From positions 62,001-126,000 of the forward strand of contig JBKQHO010000007.1 in assembly GCA_052267165.1 (NCBI GenBank): a DNA stretch of 64,000 bases. The letters are read 5' to 3'. Each line of letters starts with the position of its first letter. Positions within the stretch are counted from its first letter, which is position 1. Source of the stretch: CAWICD01 sp052267165 (GTDB taxonomy: Bacteria; Vulcanimicrobiota; Vulcanimicrobiia; Vulcanimicrobiales; Vulcanimicrobiaceae). Under the pieces are notes generated by a model, which saw nothing but the letters and a program-made list of their open reading frames with translations, was not told where the DNA came from and made no database searches. Below are positions 1-8,310 of this stretch, one piece after another. The translations under genes and the position numbers were made by a program.

Positions 1-611
1 AGCGTCGCCATGCCGATGTCGCGTTCAAACACGAGGATCGCCATCGACGCGCCCCAGCCCAGGAACAGCGGGCCCAAATATTTCGCGTTGGCGCGGAACG
101 ACCACGGCTTGGCGGCCGCGATCACGTCGGCGGTCTCCGCCAAATACGCCGCCATGAAGAGCACGATGAAGAGCTTGATCAACTCGATCGGCTCGTATTG
201 GATCGGGCCGATCCGAATCCAGAGCTTCGCGCCGTTGACCTCCTGGCCGAAGAGCGCGACCAACACGAACAGCACGATCGAGCCCAAGACCCAGATATAC
301 TTGTAGGCCGCGAACCGGCGAAAGCGATCGAACACGAAACCGGCCGCGAGCGCGAGCGCGAGCGAGAGCCCGAGCCACTGCTCCTGCCGTTGCGCGAGCA
401 CGCTCGAAAGACGCGCCACCATCGTCAGCCCTAAGCACGAGATCAAGACCGCGAGCGCCGGCAGCACGTCGTCGCGGCGCACGTCGAGCGGAGAGCGAAG
501 GACCCAGGCGAACGCGCCGGCCGCCAGCAGCGCCAGCACCCACGACGGCCCGAGCGCACTGCGCGGAGCCAACGACAACGCGAAACCACCGACGGCGAGC
601 GCCGCCGCCAT
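1..611 (-). CDS. FtsW/RodA/SpoVE-family peptidoglycan polymerase, partial
   Basis: N-terminal part of a polytopic SEDS-family glycosyltransferase that polymerises lipid II in the membrane; the gene runs off the left edge. The reverse frame from ATG at 611 stays open to base 1. It gives several hydrophobic segments and then GAKLWIRIGPIQYEPIELIK, a signature stretch of this family. An in-frame stop lies 39 bases upstream, with no other ATG, GTG or TTG between, so the start is well fixed. It begins 13 bases after the PP2C gene. The order FHA, FHA, PP2C, RodA matches the actinobacterial pstP-rodA locus, so RodA (elongation) is more likely than FtsW; pbpA and Ser/Thr kinase genes would be expected just beyond the window. 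Confidence 0.85.
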   Translation of the reverse strand, partial: MAAALAVGGFALSLAPRSALGPSWVLALLAAGAFAWVLRSPLDVRRDDVLPALAVLISCLGLTMVARLSSVLAQRQEQWLGLSLALALAAGFVFDRFRRFAAYKYIWVLGSIVLFVLVALFGQEVNGAKLWIRIGPIQYEPIELIKLFIVLFMAAYLAETADVIAAAKPWSFRANAKYLGPLFLGWGASMAILVFERDIGMAT

Positions 612-624
612 CGGGGCGACGCGC

Positions 625-1539
625 TTAAGAACGATCGGAATTAACGATGACCGGCGGATGATCGATCAAACCGAAGCGGAACACGTAGATGCCGACCGAG
701 ATCGCCGCGACCAGCAACAAGACGACCGCGACGAGCGTCCGAATGCGGCGTTCGAAACGCGCGCCCGCGGTGGCCGCCGGGAAAGAGGCGACGAGCAATT
801 CGCGGGCGACGATCAGCGTGCCGTTGTCGACGCTTCCCCGAGAGCGCGTGGTCGCGAGGATGCGCGTCACGGCCTCCGAGGCGCTGTCGCAGTGCAGCAG
901 GGCGTCGCCGATCTCCTCGCCGTCGACGCAACGGTGCACGCCGTCCGTGCAGAGCACCAGCTGATCGCCTGCGAGCAACTCGACGTGCGCGATGCTCGCC
1001 TCCAGCTTGGCCTGCGTGCCCAGGCTGCGCCACAGCACGCCGCGCGTGCGCGGACGGGCCGGCAACGACGTCTTGGCACTGGTCACGGCGGCGTCGGCAA
1101 ACAGCGCGTCGTCCACCGTCAGCGGCTCGAGATGACCCAAGCGCAACAGATACGCGCGCGCGTCGCCGACGTGGCCTACGAAGGCGTGCCGGCCGACCAC
1201 CAGCACCGCCGTCAGCGACGAGCCGCTGGCGACGAAATCCTCATGGCTGCCGCTCTGCGCGAAGAGGCGCGCGTTGGCATGATCGAGCGCGGAGAGCAGC
1301 AAGGCGCGCAGGTTCGCCGGTGAGCTTTGCCGTCCCCCGAAGGCGCCGAGGCGATGGCGGCGGCGCAGATAGTCACGCACCGTCGAGACCGCGAGCGAGG
1401 CGGTCGTGCCGCGTCCGAGCGACCCGAACCCGTCCGCGATTCCGAGGAAGGTGACGTTGGGCGCGATCGACTCGCTCGCGTACGCGTCGCTCTGCTGCCG
1501 CTGCCACAGCCCTAGTTCGGAACCGACTGCTACTTCCAC
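625..1539 (-). CDS. PP2C-family Ser/Thr protein phosphatase with C-terminal membrane anchor
   Basis: Metal-dependent phosphatase expected to reverse Ser/Thr-kinase phosphorylation of cell-wall regulators, like PstP/PrpC. Visible PP2C blocks are GIADGFGSLGRG (metal-binding Asp), VGHVGDARAYLL and LVLCTDGVHRCV. One transmembrane helix near the C-terminus (TLVAVVLLLVAAISVGIYVF) places the catalytic domain in the cytoplasm. I chose GTG at 1539, preceded by a GGGGTGGGG ribosome-site-like run; a TTG at 1554 is possible. It overlaps the end of the upstream FHA gene, so it is probably translationally coupled. FHA proteins in the same operon are natural readers of the phosphothreonines it would remove. 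The kinase itself is not in the window. Confidence 0.88.
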   Translation of the reverse strand: MEVAVGSELGLWQRQQSDAYASESIAPNVTFLGIADGFGSLGRGTTASLAVSTVRDYLRRRHRLGAFGGRQSSPANLRALLLSALDHANARLFAQSGSHEDFVASGSSLTAVLVVGRHAFVGHVGDARAYLLRLGHLEPLTVDDALFADAAVTSAKTSLPARPRTRGVLWRSLGTQAKLEASIAHVELLAGDQLVLCTDGVHRCVDGEEIGDALLHCDSASEAVTRILATTRSRGSVDNGTLIVARELLVASFPAATAGARFERRIRTLVAVVLLLVAAISVGIYVFRFGLIDHPPVIVNSDRS

Positions 1540-1946
1540 GGCCCCACCCCGCAAAAGACGATTCGTGTCGTGCCGATGTCGATCTCGTCACCGTCGTGCA
1601 GCGGAACGGGTTCGTCGATCGGCCGCGCGTTCACCAGCGTTCCGTTGCGACTGTCGAGGTCGCGGATACTCAGGGCTCCGTCGGTGAGGTCGATTCGTGC
1701 GTGTAGCCGGCTCACTTGCGCGTCGGGGATGACCAGCGTTGCGGACGGGGCGCGCCCGATCGTAATCGGAGGCGGAACGCACACCGTTCGCGTGCGAGCA
1801 TCTTCCTCCACGCGCAGCACAACCGCCTGCATCGCCGTCATGGCATCTTCGCGCTGGCGGTGCCGGCGCGGTAAGGCGAGGAGTAAGAAGAGCGACGCGG
1901 CCGCGACGACTTCCAGGCTTGCCAAGCGAGCATCGCCCGCGTTCAC
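1530..1946 (-). CDS. FhaB-like membrane-anchored FHA-domain protein
   Basis: A 138-residue protein with one N-terminal hydrophobic helix (about residues 10-26) followed by a forkhead-associated domain that binds phosphothreonine. The FHA core motifs GRAPSATLVI, SRLHARI and DLDSRNGTLVN are all present, including the Gly-Arg, Ser-x-x-His and Asn-Gly residues that form the phosphopeptide pocket. Its start overlaps the stop of the larger FHA gene by four bases and its end overlaps the phosphatase. This arrangement matches FhaB of actinobacteria, which recruits phosphorylated division and wall proteins. Function in this organism is inferred from synteny. Confidence 0.85.
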   Translation of the reverse strand: MNAGDARLASLEVVAAASLFLLLALPRRHRQREDAMTAMQAVVLRVEEDARTRTVCVPPPITIGRAPSATLVIPDAQVSRLHARIDLTDGALSIRDLDSRNGTLVNARPIDEPVPLHDGDEIDIGTTRIVFCGVGPWK

Positions 1947-2608
1947 GGCGCGGCCTCCTCATCGGCTTGGACCACGAGCTCGCTGTCGCCGAGCACGACG
2001 ACGTCGCCGCAGCGCAGCGTTCCGTCAGAGACGCGGCGTCCGTTCACATAGGTGCCGTTCGACGAGCCCAGATCGCTGAACCGCACCGCGCCCTCGTTCG
2101 TCATCTCGAGCGCGAGATGGCGGCGCGAGACGCGCGGGTCGAGCAACGCGAGCTCGCACGTCGCGTCGCGCCCGACGACGAGCGGCGCGCGCAGCGCGAC
2201 CTGGGCGCCCGGCGGCACGCCGCGCCGCAGGCGCAGCGAAAGCCGGGTCGGCTCGGGCAACGGCTCGACGGCAATGCCGACGGTGCCCGCGGCAACCGAG
2301 GGATCGGCGTGCATCGTCACCTCGGGCGCGCGTTGCGGAAAACCCGAGCGTTCGGCCAGCCGCGCCAGCATCGCGGACCACTGCCGCTCGAGGTAAGCGC
2401 GATTGCGTTCGAAGCGCACCAGATCGCCCGGCGCGAGCAGAACGGTGAAGCGACGCCCGCCGCGCCCGTCGGGCGCGCCGCCGGCCTCGAACGCCGCGAC
2501 CAGCTTACGCGCGATCTGCACCGGCTCGAGCGCGCTCGGAAAGGCCAGCGCGAAGGCTCGCTCGACGGCGCTCGCGCAGGCGGCCTCGAGCCGCGCGAAC
2601 ACGCTCAT
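1943..2608 (-). CDS. FhaA-like protein: DUF3662 domain plus FHA domain
   Basis: A 221-residue soluble protein. Residues 1 to about 115 resemble the FhaA N-terminal domain (DUF3662), beginning MSVFARLEAACASAVERAFA, with the conserved block EPVQIARKL. Residues about 145-215 form an FHA domain with VVGRDATCEL, SRRHLALE and DLGSSNGTYVNGRRV. In mycobacteria FhaA reads the phosphorylated pseudokinase domain of MviN and helps control peptidoglycan precursor export; that role is inferred here. The ATG at 2608 lies 36 bases downstream of rsmB, so the signalling genes look like the tail of the def-fmt-rsmB transcription unit. Confidence 0.85.
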   Translation of the reverse strand: MSVFARLEAACASAVERAFALAFPSALEPVQIARKLVAAFEAGGAPDGRGGRRFTVLLAPGDLVRFERNRAYLERQWSAMLARLAERSGFPQRAPEVTMHADPSVAAGTVGIAVEPLPEPTRLSLRLRRGVPPGAQVALRAPLVVGRDATCELALLDPRVSRRHLALEMTNEGAVRFSDLGSSNGTYVNGRRVSDGTLRCGDVVVLGDSELVVQADEEAAP

Positions 2609-2644
2609 CGCGCCCAGCGGCCCATCCGGCGCACTAGCGTACCA

Positions 2645-3979
2645 CTAGCGTTTGCCGAGGACGGCGATGTAGAAGCCGTCGCGGCCTTCGATGCCCGGCG
2701 GAACGACGACGTCGCCCGCGCTCGCGAAGGGAGCGTAGCGCGGCGGCAACTCGGCGCGCGCGAACTCCGGCGCGCCCGCCAAGAACGCTTCGACCCGGTC
2801 GCGACCTTCGCGCGGGTCGGTCGAGCAGACGCTGTACACGAGCCGCCCGCCGGGGCGCGTGCGCTCTGCCGCGGCTGCGAGCAGCGCGGCCTGGACCTCC
2901 GCCAGTCGCGCTCCGTCGTCGGGCGATTTGCGCCAGCGTGCCTCCGGATGCCGTCCGAGAACCCCGAGCCCAGAGCACGGCGCATCGAGCAGTACGGCGT
3001 CGGCACGCAGCTCGGGCGCGGCGCTGCGCGCGTCGCCCTGCACGACCGCGACCCCGCTCGCGCCGGCGCGCGCCAGCGCTTCCTCGAGCCGACGCGCGCG
3101 ACGCGTCTCCAACTCGACGCAGACCAGCGAACCGCTCGCGCCTAGGCGCGCCGCCAGCTGAACGCTCTTGTTCCCGCGGCCGCTGCAGAGCTCGAGCACG
3201 CTCTCCCCCGGCTGCGGCGCCAGCAGATCGACCGGCATCGCGGCCGACTCGCCTTGCACCGTCCAGCGGCCGCCGGGGTCGTCGGCGACGCTCGAGCCTT
3301 CCGCCAGCCAAATCTCGCGCACGAACGGCGAGGGCCGCACGCTCGTGCCGGCCTGCGCCAGAGCAGCGCGCACCTCGTCGAGCGAGGCGCGCAGCGTGTT
3401 GACGCGGACCGCGTGCTGCGGCGCCGCATTGATCCCGGCGAGCGCCGCGTCCCGCGCGCCGTTGAGGGCCTCGTGCCACTGCGCGGCGATCCAGGTCGGC
3501 ACCGAATAGGCGGTGCCCGCGAAGTCGTCTTCACTCGGAAAGTCGTCGGCCTGGGGCGCGGCGGGAGCGTCGGCGATGAAACGGCGCAGGACGGCGTTGA
3601 CGAGCCCGCCCGTCCCGCGGTGACCGTGGCACAAGGCGAGCTTCACCGTCTCGAAGACCGCCGCGTGAACGTCGACGCCGCCCATGAAACGCAGCTGATA
3701 GATCCCCAAGCGCAGCACTTCGACGATCGTCGGGGGCAAGGGGCGCGCGCGGCCGGCGAGATAGGGCGCCAAGTACCAATCGAGCAGCCGCCGTTGTTTG
3801 ATCGAGCCGTAGGCCAGCTCGGCCGCAAAGGCGCGGTCGCGAAGGTCGAGGCCGGCGCGGCGGGTGCGCACGTCGAACGCCGCTTGCGCGCCGCGATGCT
3901 CGGGCCCGAAGACGTCGCGCACGACCGTCAGCGCAACCTCGCGCGCCGAGCTGCGCGCGACGGGTCCAGCGGTCTTCAT
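2645..3979 (-). CDS. rsmB: 16S rRNA (cytosine-967-C5)-methyltransferase RsmB
   Basis: A 444-residue SAM-dependent rRNA m5C methyltransferase. The N-terminal NusB-like RNA-binding domain (about residues 8-135) starts SSAREVALTVVRDVF. The Rossmann domain has the SAM loop VLELCSGRGNKSVQLA, the general-acid loop LDAPCSGLGVLG and the catalytic-cysteine loop YSVCSTDPREG, so both cysteines of the RsmB mechanism are present. The ATG at 3979 overlaps the fmt stop (ATGA), the usual fmt-rsmB coupling. An in-frame upstream extension covers only out-of-frame fmt sequence and is not needed. Confidence 0.93.
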   Translation of the reverse strand: MKTAGPVARSSAREVALTVVRDVFGPEHRGAQAAFDVRTRRAGLDLRDRAFAAELAYGSIKQRRLLDWYLAPYLAGRARPLPPTIVEVLRLGIYQLRFMGGVDVHAAVFETVKLALCHGHRGTGGLVNAVLRRFIADAPAAPQADDFPSEDDFAGTAYSVPTWIAAQWHEALNGARDAALAGINAAPQHAVRVNTLRASLDEVRAALAQAGTSVRPSPFVREIWLAEGSSVADDPGGRWTVQGESAAMPVDLLAPQPGESVLELCSGRGNKSVQLAARLGASGSLVCVELETRRARRLEEALARAGASGVAVVQGDARSAAPELRADAVLLDAPCSGLGVLGRHPEARWRKSPDDGARLAEVQAALLAAAAERTRPGGRLVYSVCSTDPREGRDRVEAFLAGAPEFARAELPPRYAPFASAGDVVVPPGIEGRDGFYIAVLGKR

Positions 3980-5007
3980 CGTGCCGCCGCCGCGACGCCG
4001 AGCAGCGCGCCGCGTTCGTTCCACCAACGTTCGAGCTCGGCGGCTTCCGCCACGTCGGCCGGCGCCGGCCGCGAGCCGGCCGCGAACTCGGCGCCGCTCA
4101 TCGCTTTGCGTCCCGGCGGGACGAGCCGGTCGACGACGACCCAGCCGTCCGACGCGCGCAGCAGCGGCCCCGCGCGGGTTAACAGTGCCTCGCCCGGCTC
4201 GCGCTTCACGGCCGGCCCCTCGCCGTGCAGCGCGTGCGCGAGCAGAATCTTCGTGCTGCCGACACCCGGAAGCTCCGCGCGCGCCCCCGGTTCGGCCGAG
4301 AGCGAACGAACCAAGTTCACGATGCCGGCCGCCGTCACGCGGCCGCGGTCCCCTTTCGGGCCGGCGACGCGCAGGTCGTCCTTCGTCAGGGGACGCGTGA
4401 GGGTGCGCGCGATCTCCACCTCGGAGGCGAGTCCCGCTTGCGGCGTTCGGGTCAGCGTCCCGGCTGCGGCCTGTGCGCAGGCTTGCGCCAGCAGCTCAGC
4501 GCCGAGCCGCGCGAACCGGTCGTGCAGTTCCCCGTACGTTTCGGCCGGACCGATCGGGCTGCGCTTTTGCAGCACGATGTCGCCCGTATCCATGCCGGCG
4601 TCCATCACTATGATCGTAACGCCGCTTTGGCTGACGCCGTCGCGCAGCTGCGACTGCAGGGGCGTCGCACCGCGGTAGAGCGGCAGCAGACTGGGATGGA
4701 CGTTGAGCGCGCCGCGCGCGGGTAGAGCGAGGATCGCCTGCGGCACGATCTTGCCGTACGACGCGACCGCGTAGAGGTCGGCGCCCGTCGCGCGCAGCGG
4801 CTCCAGCGCCTCGCGCAAGCGCTCGGGCGTAAGCGTTGCGATGCCGAGCTCTTGTGCCGCCAGCGCCACCGGAGTGGGCTGCAGCTTGTGCCCGCGCCCC
4901 GCCGGCCGCGCCGGCTGCGTAACGACCAGCGCGCAATCCAACGCGCCCGCAAACGCGCGCAACGCCGGAACGGCAAACTCGCTCGTGCCGAAAAAGACTC
5001 CGCGCAG
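3976..5007 (-). CDS. fmt: methionyl-tRNA formyltransferase, apparently starting at CTG
   Basis: Transfers a formyl group from 10-formyl-tetrahydrofolate to initiator Met-tRNA. The frame shows LNVHPSLLPLYRG (the Asn-x-His catalytic pair), MDAGMDTGDIVLQ (catalytic Asp) and a C-terminal OB-like domain. The first ATG/GTG/TTG in frame is TTG at 4962, but starting there would remove VFFGTSEFAVPAL, the conserved first strand and folate-site loop. Reading upstream, CTG at 5007 aligns exactly with the family's initiator Met (M-R-x-V-F-x-G-T). No ATG, GTG or TTG occurs between it and the def gene. I therefore place the start at CTG, 343 residues; a sequencing error is the alternative. Confidence 0.85.
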   Translation of the reverse strand: MRGVFFGTSEFAVPALRAFAGALDCALVVTQPARPAGRGHKLQPTPVALAAQELGIATLTPERLREALEPLRATGADLYAVASYGKIVPQAILALPARGALNVHPSLLPLYRGATPLQSQLRDGVSQSGVTIIVMDAGMDTGDIVLQKRSPIGPAETYGELHDRFARLGAELLAQACAQAAAGTLTRTPQAGLASEVEIARTLTRPLTKDDLRVAGPKGDRGRVTAAGIVNLVRSLSAEPGARAELPGVGSTKILLAHALHGEGPAVKREPGEALLTRAGPLLRASDGWVVVDRLVPPGRKAMSGAEFAAGSRPAPADVAEAAELERWWNERGALLGVAAAAR

Positions 5008-5021
5008 CTGTGACGTCTTTC

Positions 5022-5591
5022 TTAAGCCGAGGCGGTGCTGGGGGCGTTGCTGCGCTCGACCGCGTCGCCTTCGGCCCGCGCCGCTTCCAGCACGGCCTTC
5101 TCTTCTTCCGTGACCGCGGGACGAATGTTCTTGGCCTTGTCGATGTACAGGATGCCGTCGAGATGGTCCATCTCGTGCTGCAAGCAGCGCCCGAAGAGGC
5201 CCGTCCCTTCCAGCTCGATCTTGCGGCCGCGCCGGTCGAGGCCGGTGCAGACGACGCGTTCGAAGCGCGTGAGGTCGCCGATCATTCCGGGGACCGAGAG
5301 GCAGCCCTCGATCGACTCGATCTCGCCCTCGGTCACGGTGAACTTCGGGTTGACGACCACGAGCGGCCCGTGCTTATGCTCGTCGTCCTGCAAGTCGACC
5401 ACGAAGACGCGCTTCGAGACGTTGATCTGCGGCGCGGCCAGCCCGATCCCCGGCGCGTCGTACATCGTCTCGAACATGTCGTCGAGGAGCTGCTGGAAGA
5501 GCCGATCGAGAATTTCGCTCGGTTCGACCCGTTTCGCGACCTTGCGCAAGGTCGGATGGCCGTCGGTGATGATCTCGCGGAGGTACGCCAC
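5022..5591 (-). CDS. def: peptide deformylase
   Basis: Removes the formyl group from nascent proteins. A 189-residue metalloenzyme with all three family motifs: GIGLAAPQ, EGCLSVPG (metal-ligand Cys) and QHEMDHLDG (two His ligands and catalytic Glu). The C-terminal tail of about 35 residues is polar. The GTG at 5591 fits the family N-terminus (MAYLREIITDGHP...LRKVA). It lies directly upstream of fmt, so formylation and deformylation are co-transcribed, as in many bacteria. Confidence 0.95.
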   Translation of the reverse strand: MAYLREIITDGHPTLRKVAKRVEPSEILDRLFQQLLDDMFETMYDAPGIGLAAPQINVSKRVFVVDLQDDEHKHGPLVVVNPKFTVTEGEIESIEGCLSVPGMIGDLTRFERVVCTGLDRRGRKIELEGTGLFGRCLQHEMDHLDGILYIDKAKNIRPAVTEEEKAVLEAARAEGDAVERSNAPSTASA

Positions 5592-5645
5592 GAGAAAAGT
5601 ATACCAAAGCGGGCCGCAACTGGTTGCGACCCTTCCCGTGAGCTT

Positions 5646-6854
5646 TCAGAGCCAGCGCAGCCGGATGGTGCTGCGCGGGCGCTCGAGGACCAGGTCGCCG
5701 GCGAGGCCCGGAGCTCGCTCGAACGCGACGGTGACCTGCATGCGCCCGAGCGGAGGGCGCCCCGCGGCGTTCCAGCCGTCGAGGTCGGCACACAGCCTGG
5801 CCGCCGGATCGCTTGCTCCGTATCCGCGAATCCGGACTTCGCCGAGCGGGCCCAGCACGAAGAGGCCAAGGCCCCGCGGGGCCGCGTACCCAAACGTCAT
5901 CGCGCTCTCCGCGGGCTCGTCTCCCCAGCCGATCACGCTCGGGACGATCCCGGACTCGAAGGCGCTTCCGAAAGCCGTCAGCACGGAAAACTCGGGCCGG
6001 CGAACGTCGACCCAGTGAGCCGCGTCGTCGAGCTCCGCCAGGCTGACCGAGGCGACTCGGTCGCTCGTCGGCCCGGCGCGCAGGAAGCGCCACGCCTCGC
6101 CCGCGCTCAGGCCGCCGGCGGACGCGGTGCGAACGAAGAACGGCGCATCGCTCAAGCGGGAGCTGCAAGTGGCGTGCTGCGCCGCGCCGCGCAGGGGGAT
6201 AAAGGCGGTGCCGGCGCACGAGCTGCTGAGCAAGGTCTCGCCGCGGCGTTCGAAGCCGACGCACAGCTGAAGCGCGCCGAGCTCGAGCGGGACGACCAGC
6301 CGCCCCCCCTCGCGCAGCGAGGCAAACCACTGCGGGCTCACTTCGGACGCCGAGACGGTCACCATGATTCGGTCGAACGACTCGACCAGCTCGTCGAGCC
6401 GCTCGGCATCGGCGGCGAGCAGCGTCAGGGCCCCGTCGCGACCGGCCAGCCGCGCGCGGGCAGCTTCGACGAGCTCGGGGTCGATGTCGAGCGAGGTCAC
6501 GGAGCCGTACCGGCCGGTCAGCGTCGCCAGCAGCGCGGCGTTGTAGCCGCTTCCCGTCCCGATCTCCAGGACGCGGTCGCCTTCGCGCACCGCGAGCTGC
6601 TCGAACATGATCGCCATCATCGACGGCTGCGACGACGTGCTGAGCACCTCGTCGCCGAACGTCTTGATCACGACGCTGCGGTCCGCGTACACCTCGGCGA
6701 GCGGCAGACCGGGGAGGAACAGCTCGCGCGGCACGGCCATGAAAGCCGCTTCGACGCGCCGCGAACGCAAGACGCCGCGCCGGCGCATCGCGTCGACGAG
6801 CCGGCGACGGCGGGCGGACCCTTCTAACTCCGGCACGGCGCCTCGCCCGCTCAC
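5646..6854 (-). CDS. protein-L-isoaspartate O-methyltransferase family protein with long C-terminal extension
   Basis: The first 210 residues or so are a PCMT-type SAM methyltransferase that would methylate isoaspartyl residues for repair: PRELFLPG, the substrate/active-site block STSSQPSMMAIMFEQL and the SAM loop VLEIGTGSGYNAALLATL. The remaining 190 or so residues have no motif I recognise, so at 402 residues it is about twice the length of E. coli Pcm. Extended PCMT proteins are known from actinobacteria, some acting on peptides, so the substrate is uncertain. GTG start at 6854. It lies 16 bases downstream of hslU, in the same transcription unit. Confidence 0.82.
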   Translation of the reverse strand: MSGRGAVPELEGSARRRRLVDAMRRRGVLRSRRVEAAFMAVPRELFLPGLPLAEVYADRSVVIKTFGDEVLSTSSQPSMMAIMFEQLAVREGDRVLEIGTGSGYNAALLATLTGRYGSVTSLDIDPELVEAARARLAGRDGALTLLAADAERLDELVESFDRIMVTVSASEVSPQWFASLREGGRLVVPLELGALQLCVGFERRGETLLSSSCAGTAFIPLRGAAQHATCSSRLSDAPFFVRTASAGGLSAGEAWRFLRAGPTSDRVASVSLAELDDAAHWVDVRRPEFSVLTAFGSAFESGIVPSVIGWGDEPAESAMTFGYAAPRGLGLFVLGPLGEVRIRGYGASDPAARLCADLDGWNAAGRPPLGRMQVTVAFERAPGLAGDLVLERPRSTIRLRWL

Positions 6855-6870
6855 GTAACCCGGCGGATCG

Positions 6871-8310
6871 CTACAGAATGTACGTGCTCAGATTCGCGTT
6901 CTGCACGATCTCGGCCAGCCGCGTCTTGACGTACTCCGCATCGACGACGACGCGTCCGGCCTCTTCGGGCGCGGCAAACGCGACGTCTTCGAGCAGCCGC
7001 TCGAGCACCGTGTGCAGCCGGCGCGCGCCGATGTTCTCGCTTTGCTCGTTGACGCGCATCGCGTACATCGCGAGCTGCTCGATGCCGTCGGGGCTGAACT
7101 CGAGCTCGACGCCTTCGACTGCGAGCAGCTGGCGATACTGTTCGGTCAGCGCGTTCTTCGGCTGGGTGAGGATCGTCTTGAAGTCGTCGATCGAAAGCGA
7201 GTCGAGCTCGACCCGGATCGGGAAGCGCCCTTGCAGCTCCGGAATGAGATCCGAGGGTTTGCTCATGTGAAACGCGCCGGCCGCGATGAACAGAATGTGA
7301 TCGGTCTTGATCGGACCGTACTTGGTGGTGACGTTGCTGCCCTCGACGATCGGCAGGATGTCGCGTTGCACGCCCTCGCGCGAGACGTCGGGCCCGCGAC
7401 CGCCTTCGCGTCCCGCGACCTTGTCGATCTCGTCGATGAAGATGATGCCGTTCTCGCCGGCGCGGCGCAGCGCTTCGCGCTTGATCGCGTCCATGTCGAT
7501 CAGCTTGTTGGCTTCTTCTTGCGCGAAAATGCGGCGCGCTTCGGCGACCGTCACGCGCTTTGAGCTGCGCTTCTTGGGCAACAGGCCTCCGAGCATCTCG
7601 CCCATGTCGACGCCGCCGCCCATCGACGGATCCATCCCGCCGCCCATCATGCCGAGCGGCAACGAGGGCGCTTCTTCGATCTCGACGTCGACCAGGCGCA
7701 CGTCGTAGAAGCCACGCAACACGTCCTCGCGCGCCTGATCGCGAATGGCGCGCGCGTTCTCGGGCAACGTCGCGGTCTGCGCCGACTGCGGCTGCGCGGC
7801 GGGCTGCTGTGGAAAAGCGTTGCCGAAGATCGAGCCGAGCGTTGCGCTGAACGCGTTCATCGGCGCTTGCGCCGACGGTGGCCGCGTCTCGGGAAAGAGC
7901 AGGTCGATGACGCGCTCGACCGCCGCCGCGTCGGCCGCCTCGCGCACTTCGGCGCGGCGCTCTTCCTGTAACATACGCACCGCGGCCTCGACCAGATCGC
8001 GAACCATCGACTCGACGTCGCGCCCGACGTAGCCGACCTCGGTGTACTTCGTCGCCTCGACCTTCACGAAGGGAGCGCCCGTGAGTGCAGCCAGCCGGCG
8101 CGCGATCTCGGTCTTGCCGACGCCGGTCGGCCCGATCATCAGGATGTTCTTGGGGATGATCTCGCCGCGCATCTCCGGGCCCAAGCGGTCGCGCCGGTAG
8201 CGGTTGCGCATCGCGATCGCCACCGAGCGCTTCGCCTTGGCCTGTCCGACGATGTAGCGATCGAGCTCCGCGACGATCTGCCGCGGCGTCAGCTCCACTG
8301 CGGTCATCAT
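6871..8310 (-). CDS. hslU: HslU, ATPase subunit of the HslUV protease
   Basis: AAA+ unfoldase that feeds proteins to HslV. The 479 residues contain Walker A GPTGVGKT (60-67), the pore/Walker-A-proximal block VEATKYTEVGYVGRDVESMV, Walker B with FIDEIDKVAGREG, the sensor-2 region NEQSENIGARRLHTVLERLL and the C-terminus LSTYIL, which docks into HslV. The I-domain is present but poor in similarity (Gln/Met/Gly-rich around residues 160-240). The ATG at 8310 overlaps the stop of the upstream peptidase gene (ATGA). An in-frame extension past this ATG is an antisense-like shadow. The cognate hslV lies two genes upstream. Confidence 0.95.
   Translation of the reverse strand: MMTAVELTPRQIVAELDRYIVGQAKAKRSVAIAMRNRYRRDRLGPEMRGEIIPKNILMIGPTGVGKTEIARRLAALTGAPFVKVEATKYTEVGYVGRDVESMVRDLVEAAVRMLQEERRAEVREAADAAAVERVIDLLFPETRPPSAQAPMNAFSATLGSIFGNAFPQQPAAQPQSAQTATLPENARAIRDQAREDVLRGFYDVRLVDVEIEEAPSLPLGMMGGGMDPSMGGGVDMGEMLGGLLPKKRSSKRVTVAEARRIFAQEEANKLIDMDAIKREALRRAGENGIIFIDEIDKVAGREGGRGPDVSREGVQRDILPIVEGSNVTTKYGPIKTDHILFIAAGAFHMSKPSDLIPELQGRFPIRVELDSLSIDDFKTILTQPKNALTEQYRQLLAVEGVELEFSPDGIEQLAMYAMRVNEQSENIGARRLHTVLERLLEDVAFAAPEEAGRVVVDAEYVKTRLAEIVQNANLSTYIL

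Noticed and set aside
5010..6827. 605-codon plus-strand open frame
   Set aside because: Antisense shadow of pcm and def; composition is Arg/Glu/Asp-rich without domain motifs, typical of GC-rich antisense frames.
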